Positions 41,400-49,530 of a stretch of 64,000 nt of DNA are shown one piece after another. The DNA is from Mycolicibacterium neoaurum ATCC 25795 (GTDB taxonomy: Bacteria; Actinomycetota; Actinomycetes; Mycobacteriales; Mycobacteriaceae). Position 1 is the first letter of the stretch; the number at the start of each line of letters is the position of its first letter. The notes beneath the pieces are model-generated. The model searched no databases, was not told the origin of the DNA, and worked only from the letters and a program-made list of their open reading frames with translations. The position numbers were made by a program, and so were the translations under genes. The DNA lies in contig NZ_JMDW01000017.1 of NCBI RefSeq assembly GCF_000691525.1, positions 52,822 to 116,821 of the forward strand. Direction: 5' to 3'.

Positions 41400-42335
41400 A
41401 TGAGGTTCTTACAGACGGCGGCAAGCATCGTCGGGACCGCGGCGCTGCTGGGTGCGTGCCTTGCGCTGGTGCTGCACTTCTGGCCCGGCGCCGACCGGGT
41501 GACCGTTGCAGCCGCCGCGCTCTCGCCGATGCTCTGGCTGGCCTGCACCGTGACCGCGGTGGTGTGCCTTCTATACGTTCGCGCCCTGTGGCGCCTGGCG
41601 CTCGTCGCAGCGCTGGCCATGGCCGGGGTCTGGATGCAGGCGCCGCTGTGGCACGGCGAGCCCGCACCCGCGGGGCCCGCCCTCACGGTGCTGACAGCGA
41701 ACATCCAGGTCGGGGCGGGCGACACCGAGGCACTCGCGCAGCTGGTGCGCGACAACCATGTCGACGTCCTCGCGGTTCTCGAGGTCACCGACGACGCGGC
41801 ACAACGGATTTCCGCGTCGACGATCGCCATCGACCTGCCGCACGCATTGGTGCGACCGGCGGCAGCGGCCAACGGCACCGCGATCTACAGCCGCCACCCG
41901 CTCAAGAACACCGGCGTCGTGCCCGGCTTCGTCATGACGGCGCTGACCGCCGTCGCCACCGTCCCCGGCCGGGGCGACGTGCAACTGTTCGCGCTGCACC
42001 CCATGCCACCGTTGGACGTTGGCACCTGGGACTCCGAGTTGGGCCGCATCAGAGCTGTTCTGCAGGGCGTGCCCGAGGGGAGGCCCGTCGTCGCGCTCGG
42101 TGATTACAACGCCACCTACGACCATGTGCGTTTCCGCAACCTGCTCACCGGTGGCTACCGCGACGCTGGGCAACTCGCGGGGGCCGGGTGGCTACCCACG
42201 TACCCGACGGACAAGACCTATCCGCCGGTGGTCGGCATCGACCACATCCTGCTGCGCGGCCTCGGCGCCGCGGAGGTTACCGCACACGACGTCCCCCGCG
42301 CCGATCACCTGGCGCTGCTCGCCCGCGTGGGCTGA
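41400..42335 (+). CDS. Membrane-anchored endonuclease/exonuclease/phosphatase-family protein
   Basis: 311 residues. Three membrane helices fill the first ~80 residues, then an EEP-family catalytic domain faces the outside. Active-site stretches are LTVLTANIQVGAGD (Asn), DVLAVLEVTD (Glu), FALHPMPP (His), ALGDYNAT (Asp/Asn), GIDHILLRG and RADHLALLARVG (terminal His). All conserved catalytic residues are present, so it should hydrolyse a phosphodiester or phosphomonoester outside the membrane. Target unknown: extracellular DNA, phospholipid or phosphosugar. It overlaps the convergent LysE gene by 144 bp. Confidence 0.88.
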   Translation: MRFLQTAASIVGTAALLGACLALVLHFWPGADRVTVAAAALSPMLWLACTVTAVVCLLYVRALWRLALVAALAMAGVWMQAPLWHGEPAPAGPALTVLTANIQVGAGDTEALAQLVRDNHVDVLAVLEVTDDAAQRISASTIAIDLPHALVRPAAAANGTAIYSRHPLKNTGVVPGFVMTALTAVATVPGRGDVQLFALHPMPPLDVGTWDSELGRIRAVLQGVPEGRPVVALGDYNATYDHVRFRNLLTGGYRDAGQLAGAGWLPTYPTDKTYPPVVGIDHILLRGLGAAEVTAHDVPRADHLALLARVG

Positions 42336-42989
42336 CGCGCCGGACGGCGACTGTCCAAGTGCGGCAGCGCCATTGACCACCGCGACCATGCCAAGAGCGA
42401 CGATGAGGAACGAAGCGATGACGCCGATGGCGCGAGTAGCGCTCAGGCTCAACGCCCCGCCGAAGGCCGAGCCCACCCAGGCCAGAAGGAGCTGCCAGGC
42501 AAGCGACGCACCGCCGACCGCGACCACGAAGATCACCGGCGCGATCCACAAGCCATCGGAATGGGTGACAGCACCGGAGAGCGCGATGAAGTACACCAAA
42601 GTGATCGGGTTGATCGCCGTGAGCCCGACGAACCGGCCGAACGCCGCCGACGCCGACGATCGTTCGACCTCGGCTGCCGCTCGCGGCGGCTGTCTCATGC
42701 CCTGCCACAGCTGCCGCACGCCGATGGCGACGATCAGTACCCCCGATGTGAGCAGGAAGACGCCACGGTGATCATCGACCGCCCGCGCGAAGGTCGCGCC
42801 GGTGAGCGCCGCGATGATGCAGTAGACCAGATCCACCGTCGCCACACCCGCGGCCCCGGCGGCCGCGGTGCGGAACCCGTTGACCAGTCCCTCACGCAGC
42901 AAAAGCGCCGCGACCGCGCCCAACGGCATCGCCACGCCGAGTCCAGCCACCACTCCGGCGACGGCCGGGGTCACGACGTCGTTGATCAC
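42192..42989 (-). CDS. LysE-family amino acid exporter with antisense-derived tail
   Basis: 265 residues. Five or six membrane helices with the LysE opening VAGLGVAMPLGAVAALLLREG and GLTAINPITLVYFIALSG, the pattern conserved in LysE/RhtB exporters. These export basic or other amino acids from the cell. The family is usually 200-220 residues; here the last ~48 residues, after VNGAAALGQSPSG, are read from the strand opposite the phosphatase gene and are hydrophilic. Divergent from an Lrp-type regulator across 68 bp, as lysE is from lysG in corynebacteria, though the regulator type differs. Confidence 0.9.
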   Translation of the reverse strand: MINDVVTPAVAGVVAGLGVAMPLGAVAALLLREGLVNGFRTAAAGAAGVATVDLVYCIIAALTGATFARAVDDHRGVFLLTSGVLIVAIGVRQLWQGMRQPPRAAAEVERSSASAAFGRFVGLTAINPITLVYFIALSGAVTHSDGLWIAPVIFVVAVGGASLAWQLLLAWVGSAFGGALSLSATRAIGVIASFLIVALGMVAVVNGAAALGQSPSGASAHAGEQRQVIGAGDVVCGNLRGAEAAQQDVVDADHRRIGLVRRVRG

Positions 42990-43044
42990 CCGTCCAGTGT
43001 GTGCAACCCCCGTGGCGACACTGACAATATTTCTGCAAGACGGT

Positions 43045-43050
43045 TAATAT
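43045..43050 (+). promoter_or_regulatory. -10 box for leaderless lrp-like mRNA
   Basis: TAATAT at 43045-43050 matches the -10 consensus and is followed seven bases later by the GTG start at 43058. No Shine-Dalgarno sequence is present. Transcription would start on the start codon. Confidence 0.5.
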
Positions 43051-43057
43051 CCCAGTT

Positions 43058-43483
43058 GTGGACGGTCTAGACGAGCAAATTCTCGGGATCCTGCGAGAGA
43101 ATGCGCGTTGCTCGTTCAGTGAGCTCGGCCGTCTGATCGGACTCAGCACGAACGCTGCGGCGGCCCGAGTCCGACGGCTGGAAACCGAGGGAGTCATCCT
43201 CGGCTACACCATCCTCGCCGGCCAGAACGTGCCCGGCCCTCGCGGTGGCCTGGAAGTATTCATCGATGTCCGCCTCGACGCAGAGACCGACAACGACACG
43301 TTCAACACACGCATCGCGCAGGTTCGCCAGGTCGTCGACGCCATCCACATGACCGGCCCCTACGACTACCTGCTGCGGGCATACGTTCCGGATACCGGCG
43401 CGCTGGACTTGCTGCTACGTCGGCTCAAGAAGGAGTGCGGAGCAGAGCAGACACAGACGCGGGTGGCACTGCGTTCCCGCTGA
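43058..43483 (+). CDS. Lrp/AsnC-family transcriptional regulator
   Basis: 141 residues. The N-terminal winged HTH is DGLDEQILGILRENARCSFS followed by ELGRLIGLSTNAAAARVRRL. The C-terminal RAM domain (GLEVFIDVRLDAETDNDTF, MTGPYDYLLRAYVPDTGAL) binds amino acids and forms octamers. It is divergent from the LysE exporter and probably switches it on when an amino acid accumulates. Several Lrp-family members control LysE-type exporters this way. The GTG at 43058 is likely leaderless. Confidence 0.93.
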   Translation: MDGLDEQILGILRENARCSFSELGRLIGLSTNAAAARVRRLETEGVILGYTILAGQNVPGPRGGLEVFIDVRLDAETDNDTFNTRIAQVRQVVDAIHMTGPYDYLLRAYVPDTGALDLLLRRLKKECGAEQTQTRVALRSR

Positions 43484-43739
43484 TCGTTCTTGCCGAGAAC
43501 CGGGCAGCTGCAGCGCCGCTACACCTCATGCGCACATCCCGTTCCGCCTCGTGCAGCAGGTCTTCTGATTCCTCGGCTGAAAGCAGTTTGACCGCATGCG
43601 GAATCAAGAAGTTCGCGTGCTGCTTCTCGCTGTATCGGGCCGATGACAAGCAGGAGCGACCCGCTTGCCCTACCGCTGACACTCTGCCTACTGTGACGGC
43701 CAGCACACCTCGCGGAAGTCCGCGACCGAGGAGGACAGC
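43484..43739. other. Intergenic region with a possible gene remnant on the minus strand
   Basis: No convincing gene lies here. On the minus strand a 93-codon frame (43706-43425) contains a helical stretch KQHANFLIPHAVKLLSAEES followed by EDLLHEAERDVRMRCSG. It has a faint likeness to the last helix of a hemerythrin domain, but it overlaps the lrp-like gene by 59 bp and its N-terminal third looks random. I treat it as an unproven small gene or a decayed remnant. The stretch also holds the promoter and GAGGA ribosome site for the molybdoenzyme. Confidence 0.25.
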
Positions 43740-45956
43740 GTGACCGTCGAGAAGAAGATCACTTACTGCCGCATCTGCGAACCGCTGTGTGGACTGATCG
43801 CCACCGTCGAGGACGGCCGTCTGCTCTCACTCAGGCCCGACAAAGACCACCCGCTCTCGCAGGGACGCGCCTGCCCCAAGGGGATAGCGTTCAGCGACGT
43901 CCAGAACGATCCCGACCGGGTACTGCACCCCCTTCGGCGCCGGCCCGACGGTAGCTTCGCGACCGTCAGATGGGATGAGGCACTCGAGGACATCGCCACT
44001 CGCTTGAACAGGGTGCTTGCCGAGCACGGCGGCGACGCCGTCGGCGAATACCTGGGAAATCCTTCGGCATTCGGGTATGCGGCCAGCCTGTGGTCGGGAC
44101 TGTTCATGAAGCGGATCGGGGCAGGCCATCTGTACTCGGCGGGATCACAGGACATCAACAGCCGCTACGTCGCCAGCAAACTGCTCTACGGTGCCGCCAC
44201 CCAGATTCCGTTCCCCGACCTGCCGCGCACCGACTTCCTGTTCATGCTGGGCGCCAATCCGCTTGTCTCCCACGGCAGCGCATTACGTGCACCGCGCGTC
44301 AAGGACGACCTCGCCGGCATCGTCAAGCGCGGCGGCCGCGTCATCGTCGTCGATCCTCGCCGCACCGAGACGGCGGCCGCCTACGAACATGTCGCGGTCC
44401 GACCGGATTCGGATGCCTGGTTGATGCTCTCGCTGCTGCACGTGGCGTTCGCCGAAAACCTCCAGGACAGTGCGGCGCTCGCGAGGAGTACCGTCGGCGC
44501 GGAAGCCCTGCGCGCGCTGTGCGCGGACTTCCCACCCGAGGCCACCGAAATCCGCACCGGTATCGCAGCGGGGACGGTCCGCGCACTGGCCCGCGACTTC
44601 GCCACCGCCCGCACCGCGGTGGCGTACGGACGAACCGGCGCGTGCCTTGGCCATCACGGCACACTCGTCAGTTTTCTGATCGACGCGCTGAATACCTCAA
44701 CGGGCAATCTGGATCGCCCCGGCGGTGCCCTGATGTCACATCAAGTGATCCCGGTCGAGCAGTTCGGGGAGAAGTCCGGCGCGTTCAGCTACAACACCAA
44801 GACGTCGCGCATCGGCGGGTTCCCGGATGTCTTCGGCTCGTTCCCGGCTGCGCTGATGGCCGATGAGATCACCACCGGCGGAAAGGGACAACTGCGAGCC
44901 CTTTTCGTGCTCGCAGGCAATCCCGTGCTGTCGGTGCCCAACAGCGCCGCCTTAGAGTCCGCGCTCGGGGAATTGGATCTGCTGGTGTCCCTAGATCTGT
45001 ATGTCAACGAGACCAACCGGCACGCCGACTACATCCTGCCCGCCACCACGTTTCTGGAGCGCGACGACCTGCCGATGGCGTACGCGGCCTGCTGTCCGAC
45101 GGTATTTTTACAGGCCGCCGAACCGGTAGTGCCCGCCTACGGGCAGGCGCGCCCCGAATGGGAGGTCTTCGAGGATCTGGCCGAACGAATGGGGCTGTCG
45201 CTCTTCGCCACCGGTGCCCTCGCTCCACTGAATCCGGTCCTGCGGTGGATGCGACGACGCGGTGTGCGCATCACCCCGCAACGCATGATGCACGCGCTGC
45301 TGCGCATCGGCCCCTACGGTGACCGGTTCGGACTGCGGCGCGGCGGACTCAACCCAGCTCGGCTGCGCGAGCAACCGCACGGCGTCGTCTTGGCCGAGCA
45401 CGCGCCGCACGGCGTGCTGGCCGATGTGGTCACCCACCACGGCGGCAAGGTCGATCTGGCACCTCCCGAGATCATCTCCGAGGTGGCTCGACTGGGGAAG
45501 GTGCCCGGCACGACGGTGGACTTCCCGTTGTCGGCCATCGGGATCCGCGAACTGCGTTCCCAGAACAGTTGGATGCACAACAGCCCGATCCTCATGAAAG
45601 GCAACCGCACCCAACGCGCTCGGGTCAATCCGTCCGATGCGGCGGCAGCCGGTCTTGACGACGGCGGTCGGGTACGCGTCGTCTCGGCGACCGGCGCCAT
45701 CGAACTGGACGTGTCGGTCACCGATGAGGTCGGACCTGGCACCATCGCCATCCCACAGGGGTGGGGACATAGGGGCGGCGGCTGGCGGCTGGCGAATGCC
45801 CATCCCGGTGTGAACGTCAACGAGCTGACCTCGAACCGTCCCGAGGATCTGGAGGCGTTGGCGGGCATGTCAGTGCTCAACGGTGTGGCGGTACGACTGG
45901 AGCCGGTCCGGCAATCCGCGGACAACCAGGGGCACTATTCGGCGTCGCGCCCCTGA
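43740..45956 (+). CDS. Molybdopterin-dependent oxidoreductase (DMSO reductase superfamily)
   Basis: 738 residues. A [4Fe-4S] site is formed by C10, C13, C17 and C45 (YCRICEPLCG and GRACPKG), followed by the bis-MGD domains. Recognisable stretches are LGNPSAFGYAASLWSGLFMK, GARVIVVDPRRT-like RVIVVDPRRTETAAAYEHVA, NETNRHADYILPATTFLERD, and the C-terminal NSWMHNSPILMKGNRTQRAR. No twin-arginine signal, so cytoplasmic. Actinobacterial proteins of this type resemble formate dehydrogenase or BisC-like reductases; the substrate and partner subunits are not evident, as no ferredoxin or membrane subunit is adjacent. Start GTG 43740 after GAGGAGGA. The end overlaps the convergent catalase-like gene by 22 bp. 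Confidence 0.9.
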   Translation: MTVEKKITYCRICEPLCGLIATVEDGRLLSLRPDKDHPLSQGRACPKGIAFSDVQNDPDRVLHPLRRRPDGSFATVRWDEALEDIATRLNRVLAEHGGDAVGEYLGNPSAFGYAASLWSGLFMKRIGAGHLYSAGSQDINSRYVASKLLYGAATQIPFPDLPRTDFLFMLGANPLVSHGSALRAPRVKDDLAGIVKRGGRVIVVDPRRTETAAAYEHVAVRPDSDAWLMLSLLHVAFAENLQDSAALARSTVGAEALRALCADFPPEATEIRTGIAAGTVRALARDFATARTAVAYGRTGACLGHHGTLVSFLIDALNTSTGNLDRPGGALMSHQVIPVEQFGEKSGAFSYNTKTSRIGGFPDVFGSFPAALMADEITTGGKGQLRALFVLAGNPVLSVPNSAALESALGELDLLVSLDLYVNETNRHADYILPATTFLERDDLPMAYAACCPTVFLQAAEPVVPAYGQARPEWEVFEDLAERMGLSLFATGALAPLNPVLRWMRRRGVRITPQRMMHALLRIGPYGDRFGLRRGGLNPARLREQPHGVVLAEHAPHGVLADVVTHHGGKVDLAPPEIISEVARLGKVPGTTVDFPLSAIGIRELRSQNSWMHNSPILMKGNRTQRARVNPSDAAAAGLDDGGRVRVVSATGAIELDVSVTDEVGPGTIAIPQGWGHRGGGWRLANAHPGVNVNELTSNRPEDLEALAGMSVLNGVAVRLEPVRQSADNQGHYSASRP

Positions 45957-46591
45957 CGACTGCCACGATAGGCGCGGCGACGCAACGCCGTCAGCCACTC
46001 GGGAAGCAGTGTCACGCCGTTCGCGTGATTGAGAGTGGGATCAAAAGCGATGTCCTCGGGCCAGGCATCGTCCAGGTCGCGATCGAATTCCAGTACCGCC
46101 AGCGGACCGAATTTCCCCGAGCCCTCGGCCTGTTCGATGCTGACCACCAGCGGTTGCTCAGGCAGTCGGCGGCGGATCTCTGCGACATCCAGGCCGGAAA
46201 AATCGGTCGGCGACACCAGTTCGGCACGCAGCCAATAGATCTTGTCCCGATATCCAAAGGGCATCAGCGTCGAGAAGGCCGCCGTCGACCACGATGTCGC
46301 CGGCGTCAGCACCACCCTGGCCACCGATGACACCATCAGCACATCCCATGGCTGCCCGTCCGACTGCGACCGGAAGGCCAAACCCGCGAAATCCGGGAAT
46401 CCGGCCGGTGTCCCGATACCTTTGGACATCCGCCCGATCACCTCACCATCGCCGATGGGCAGACCTTTCCCGGGTTCGGCGGTCCTGGTGATCCGTCCCT
46501 GGACCAACGCACCGCTGGGATGAAACAACCGGGCGTCTCGCAACGCGGCACCCGCGCGGAACGGCGCGGTCGTCAGCTCTGAAGCCTTCAT
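45935..46591 (-). CDS. Catalase-like protein, probably without haem ligands
   Basis: 218 residues. LFHPSGALVQGRITRTAEPG and MSKGIGTPAGFPDFAGLAFR resemble the HPxG...G and GxGxPG..PD..G.A.R stretches of the catalase core. I do not see the catalytic VHARG histidine or the RLFSYxDT tyrosine ligand, and the protein is far shorter than catalase (about 480). Similar mycobacterial proteins are often annotated phosphodiesterase, with no evidence I can see here. ATG 46591 overlaps the stop of the glycosyltransferase gene by four bases, so it is the last gene of that operon. A lost or changed activity linked to glycan synthesis is possible but unproven. Confidence 0.6.
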   Translation of the reverse strand: MKASELTTAPFRAGAALRDARLFHPSGALVQGRITRTAEPGKGLPIGDGEVIGRMSKGIGTPAGFPDFAGLAFRSQSDGQPWDVLMVSSVARVVLTPATSWSTAAFSTLMPFGYRDKIYWLRAELVSPTDFSGLDVAEIRRRLPEQPLVVSIEQAEGSGKFGPLAVLEFDRDLDDAWPEDIAFDPTLNHANGVTLLPEWLTALRRRAYRGSRQGRDAE

Positions 46592-47460
46592 TTCGCCGGG
46601 GTGCCCATCGTCGACCGCACCAAACATGACTCGTCGCCGGTGAGCTGCGGGTAGCCGGCAGCGTCCATGGTGATGAGACCTCGCGCCTCGAACTGGTCCA
46701 ACCAACCGCCCATCGGCAGCCAGCCCCAGCGCCGCCGGAAGATTCGGGCATTGCGGACGATATCGCGCACATGTTCCACCGGCGGGTCGCTGACGTGATG
46801 GTGCTGATGGAATGCCTCGGCGCCCCCGACCCACCGTAACGGCACGTCGAGCGCGGCAGCGGTCTGGGCGAAATCGGTGTCTTCGCCGCCGTAGCCGCAG
46901 TATTCCTCGCAGAATCCGCCGGTGGCGTGCCAGGTGGGTGCGGTGACGGCAAAGGACAGCGACCAGAACAACCGGTGATCGCTGCCTGGTAGCACGGTGT
47001 CCGGTTGCGGTGCGGGCCGCGCAGGATGCGGGTCGGCCAATCGGTCCAGACCGGTCGCCGGGTAGCCGGCCGGCCCCGGGGGTGGAAGATAGGCGACCGG
47101 ACCGCACAGCAGCGCGTCGCGGTGTGACGGTGTTCCGCCGACGTCACGGTAGCGCTGCACCATCGTGGTGGCGGGTATGCAGTCGACATCGAGGAAGATG
47201 AGCAGTTGTGCACCATTGGCCAAAGCCACTGTTGCACCCGCATTTCGGGCCTGTGCCAGCGGAAGTCCGTCCATTCCGACGGCACACTCGACCACGGCGG
47301 TCGGGAGCGCCGCGTCCACGAGCCGGGAGTGCACGTCGGGATCATCCATCGCGACCACGACCTGCAGATCGGGCCGTACCGAACCGGCCACCAACCCGGC
47401 TCGTTGGCGTTGCAGGTGCGCGCCGCGCCCGTGGACGGTGGTGATGACCGCGGTTCTCAT
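46588..47460 (-). CDS. Family 2-type glycosyltransferase
   Basis: 290 residues, GT-A fold. MRTAVITTVHGRGAHLQRQR opens the nucleotide-binding half, LLIFLDVDCIPATTMVQRY has the metal-binding DxD, and GGFCEEYCGYGGEDTDFAQT is the acceptor-side ED motif of GT2 enzymes. No membrane helices. ATG 47460 overlaps the next upstream gene by ATGA; the longer frame is Arg-rich and spurious. It would add a sugar from an NDP donor in the cytoplasm. It is the fourth glycosyltransferase in the operon. Confidence 0.88.
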   Translation of the reverse strand: MRTAVITTVHGRGAHLQRQRAGLVAGSVRPDLQVVVAMDDPDVHSRLVDAALPTAVVECAVGMDGLPLAQARNAGATVALANGAQLLIFLDVDCIPATTMVQRYRDVGGTPSHRDALLCGPVAYLPPPGPAGYPATGLDRLADPHPARPAPQPDTVLPGSDHRLFWSLSFAVTAPTWHATGGFCEEYCGYGGEDTDFAQTAAALDVPLRWVGGAEAFHQHHHVSDPPVEHVRDIVRNARIFRRRWGWLPMGGWLDQFEARGLITMDAAGYPQLTGDESCLVRSTMGTPAK

Positions 47461-48443
47461 CGCGACACCGCGCCCCGGCATGCCCGCGCCGTCTCCTCGA
47501 TCGCAGCGGCCGCGCGATCGGCTGCCCCCCGCACGCGCCAGCGGTGCCACTGCTCGCCGCCGGTCGTCTGCGCGCGCCGGATCAGCTCGACCCAACCGTC
47601 GGGCTCCGGCCACTCGTACGCTATGGTCGCCAGTCCGTGTCTATCCAATACCGTTGCGGTCGTGTGCTGTTCATCAAAGGGGCGCCGTTGGGGGATCACG
47701 ATCGCCGGACGCCCGGCCGCCGCCGTATCGGCGATGCTGTTCTGCCCGGCATGGGTGATGATGACATCCGCCCCGGCCAGGTGCGGCCACGGGTCGGATA
47801 TCCACTCCCCGTGCTGCCCGCCCAGCCACGTCCAGTCGGCGGATTCGGCTCCCATGGTCTGCGCTGAGTCGGCGCCGCCGGCGCCCGAAAGCACCACGAC
47901 GTTTCCGGTAGCGGTGTGGCCTGGGGCCCGGCGACCGTCGAATCGGCTGATACCGCCGACATAGACCGTCTTGTGGTCGTGGGGCCGAAGCCAGTCGGGA
48001 ATTCGGAGCTCCCGAGGCCACGCGGCGATGATGCGGTCAGCGAGGGTGTGTACCAGAACATGTGGGGCGTCGGTGCGGTTACCGGGTAACGCGATCACCA
48101 CCACCGGGATACCCAGCAGACGCGCGAAGGTCGCCACCTCCACCGAGACGTCGACCACCAGGGCTTCCGGACAGGCATCGCGTACCCAATCGGCGATGGC
48201 ATTCATCCTGGCGGTGTAGCCGGTGTCGAAGTGCGGCGACCAATGCAACGCACCATGCGCGGTGGGCTCGTGCACCGTGTCGGCCGCGTCGTCACGCGGA
48301 AGCGCGATCACATTCGTGAACGGGTTGTCCCGCGGCACCTCTCGGCTGGTGAGCACCGTGACCGGTCGCGTCATCCGCTCGGTGATGCTCATCGCCCGCG
48401 CCAGGTGTCCGTAGCCGTGATGGTGCACGTAGTAGCCGATCAT
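47457..48443 (-). CDS. GT-B glycosyltransferase (MurG/UGT-like)
   Basis: 328 residues. The N-terminal loop MIGYYVHHHGYGHLARAMS resembles the acceptor-side GxGGH of MurG-like enzymes. The C-terminal donor site is VIITHAGQNSIADTAAAGRP followed by AIVIPQRRPFDEQHTTA, close to the UGT/MurG H-x-G...P pattern. VVVLSGAGGADSAQTMGAES marks the domain junction. I choose ATG 48443 because its TGA-overlapping ATGA matches the coupling used by every other junction in this operon; ATG 48452 is the alternative. The upstream glycosyltransferase reads past this start in a shifted frame (see finding). Confidence 0.85.
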   Translation of the reverse strand: MIGYYVHHHGYGHLARAMSITERMTRPVTVLTSREVPRDNPFTNVIALPRDDAADTVHEPTAHGALHWSPHFDTGYTARMNAIADWVRDACPEALVVDVSVEVATFARLLGIPVVVIALPGNRTDAPHVLVHTLADRIIAAWPRELRIPDWLRPHDHKTVYVGGISRFDGRRAPGHTATGNVVVLSGAGGADSAQTMGAESADWTWLGGQHGEWISDPWPHLAGADVIITHAGQNSIADTAAAGRPAIVIPQRRPFDEQHTTATVLDRHGLATIAYEWPEPDGWVELIRRAQTTGGEQWHRWRVRGAADRAAAAIEETARACRGAVSR

Positions 48444-49530
48444 CGTCCGCATCTCCCGCCGTGGTGAGCATGTATGTGTACAGCGACAGGTAGGTCCGCA
48501 CCATCGCATCTTCCGAGCAGCGCCGCACGGCATGTGAGCGCACCTGTTCACGCGGCAGTTCGACCGCCTCCGGGATGGCCGATGCCATCGCGGTGACATC
48601 CCCGGGCGGCACCAGTCGGCCGGCTCGCGGCTCGAGCATTTCACCGATACCGCCGCGGTCGAACGCGACGACCGGTGTGCCACAGGACATCGACTCGGCC
48701 ACCACCAGTCCGTAGGGTTCATCCCACATCGGCGTCACGAGCACCGCGGCAGCGGCCCCGACCAGTGCCACGAGCTCGGCGTGGGCCAGATGCCCGACGT
48801 ACCGGATCCGGCCGTCGAGCTCGGGCTCGACGACACGTTCATAGTAGGCCGGGTCCGAGATCGGGCCGGCGATCAGCAATGGCAGCGCGGCCTTCCGCGC
48901 TGCCGCGATCGCGAGATGGGTTCCCTTTTCAGGAGTGATCCTGCCGAACCAGACAAGCTCGTGCCCTCCGGATCCCAGTCGCCACGCTGTGGTGTCCACC
49001 CCGTTCGGGACGACGCGGATGTCCTCGGAGACGTGTCGCCATGCGGTTGCGGTGTGCCGACTCACCGCGGCGATGCGGGTTCCGTCGCCCCTGCCCGCGG
49101 CCAGTGCAGATTCCAGCCACGGGGTGGGTGGCGTGTGCACGGTGGTCAACATCGGGATGGACAGCATCGGTGCCATCGCCACTGGAAGGTGATGCAGGCT
49201 GTGGTTGTGCACGATGTCGTAGTGCGCGGAATCGCCGTGGGCGAGATCAAGCATGAGTGCGAGGTAGGCATGGTGATCGGCCATGAACGCCGCCGCCGGC
49301 ATGGACACGTCGGCCTGAGCGGCCGTGGAGAGGGCTATTTCGTGCACCCGCAGCGATTCACAGGCCAGGCCGGTGTCGGAACCCATGCCTGCGAAAAGCG
49401 ATACGTGATGGCCGCGCTGCACCAGAGCACGCGCCAGATGCCACACGTGGGTCTCCAGTCCACCGGCAAACGGCTGCCGAATGGGGTGGCGATTCGACGC
49501 GATCAATGCGATACGGCGCGGTGCTGTCAC
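48292..49530 (-). CDS. GT4-family glycosyltransferase, 3' end probably frameshifted
   Basis: 412 residues as read. GT-B fold with FAGGLETHVWHLARALVQRG, VVPNGVDTTAWR, LVWFGRITPEKGTHLAIAAA and the E-x7-E motif EPYGLVVAESMSCGTPVVAF; all typical of GT4. The natural protein should end soon after YLSLYTYMLTTAG. Instead the frame continues 50 residues (Asp/His/Arg/Gly-rich) through the start of the next gene to 48292. In a frame shifted by one base a TGA lies at 48440-48442, overlapping the ATG at 48443. A single-base change or sequencing error near the 3' end explains this best; the real end is then 48440. Confidence 0.88.
   Translation of the reverse strand: MTAPRRIALIASNRHPIRQPFAGGLETHVWHLARALVQRGHHVSLFAGMGSDTGLACESLRVHEIALSTAAQADVSMPAAAFMADHHAYLALMLDLAHGDSAHYDIVHNHSLHHLPVAMAPMLSIPMLTTVHTPPTPWLESALAAGRGDGTRIAAVSRHTATAWRHVSEDIRVVPNGVDTTAWRLGSGGHELVWFGRITPEKGTHLAIAAARKAALPLLIAGPISDPAYYERVVEPELDGRIRYVGHLAHAELVALVGAAAAVLVTPMWDEPYGLVVAESMSCGTPVVAFDRGGIGEMLEPRAGRLVPPGDVTAMASAIPEAVELPREQVRSHAVRRCSEDAMVRTYLSLYTYMLTTAGDADDDRLLRAPSRLRTPGAGDEHHRADDATGHGAHQPRGAAGQPVHECDRASA

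Noticed and set aside
43425..43706. Small minus-strand frame with weak hemerythrin likeness
   Set aside because: Overlaps the lrp-like gene, has a random-looking N-terminus and no ribosome site; kept only as a low-confidence note.
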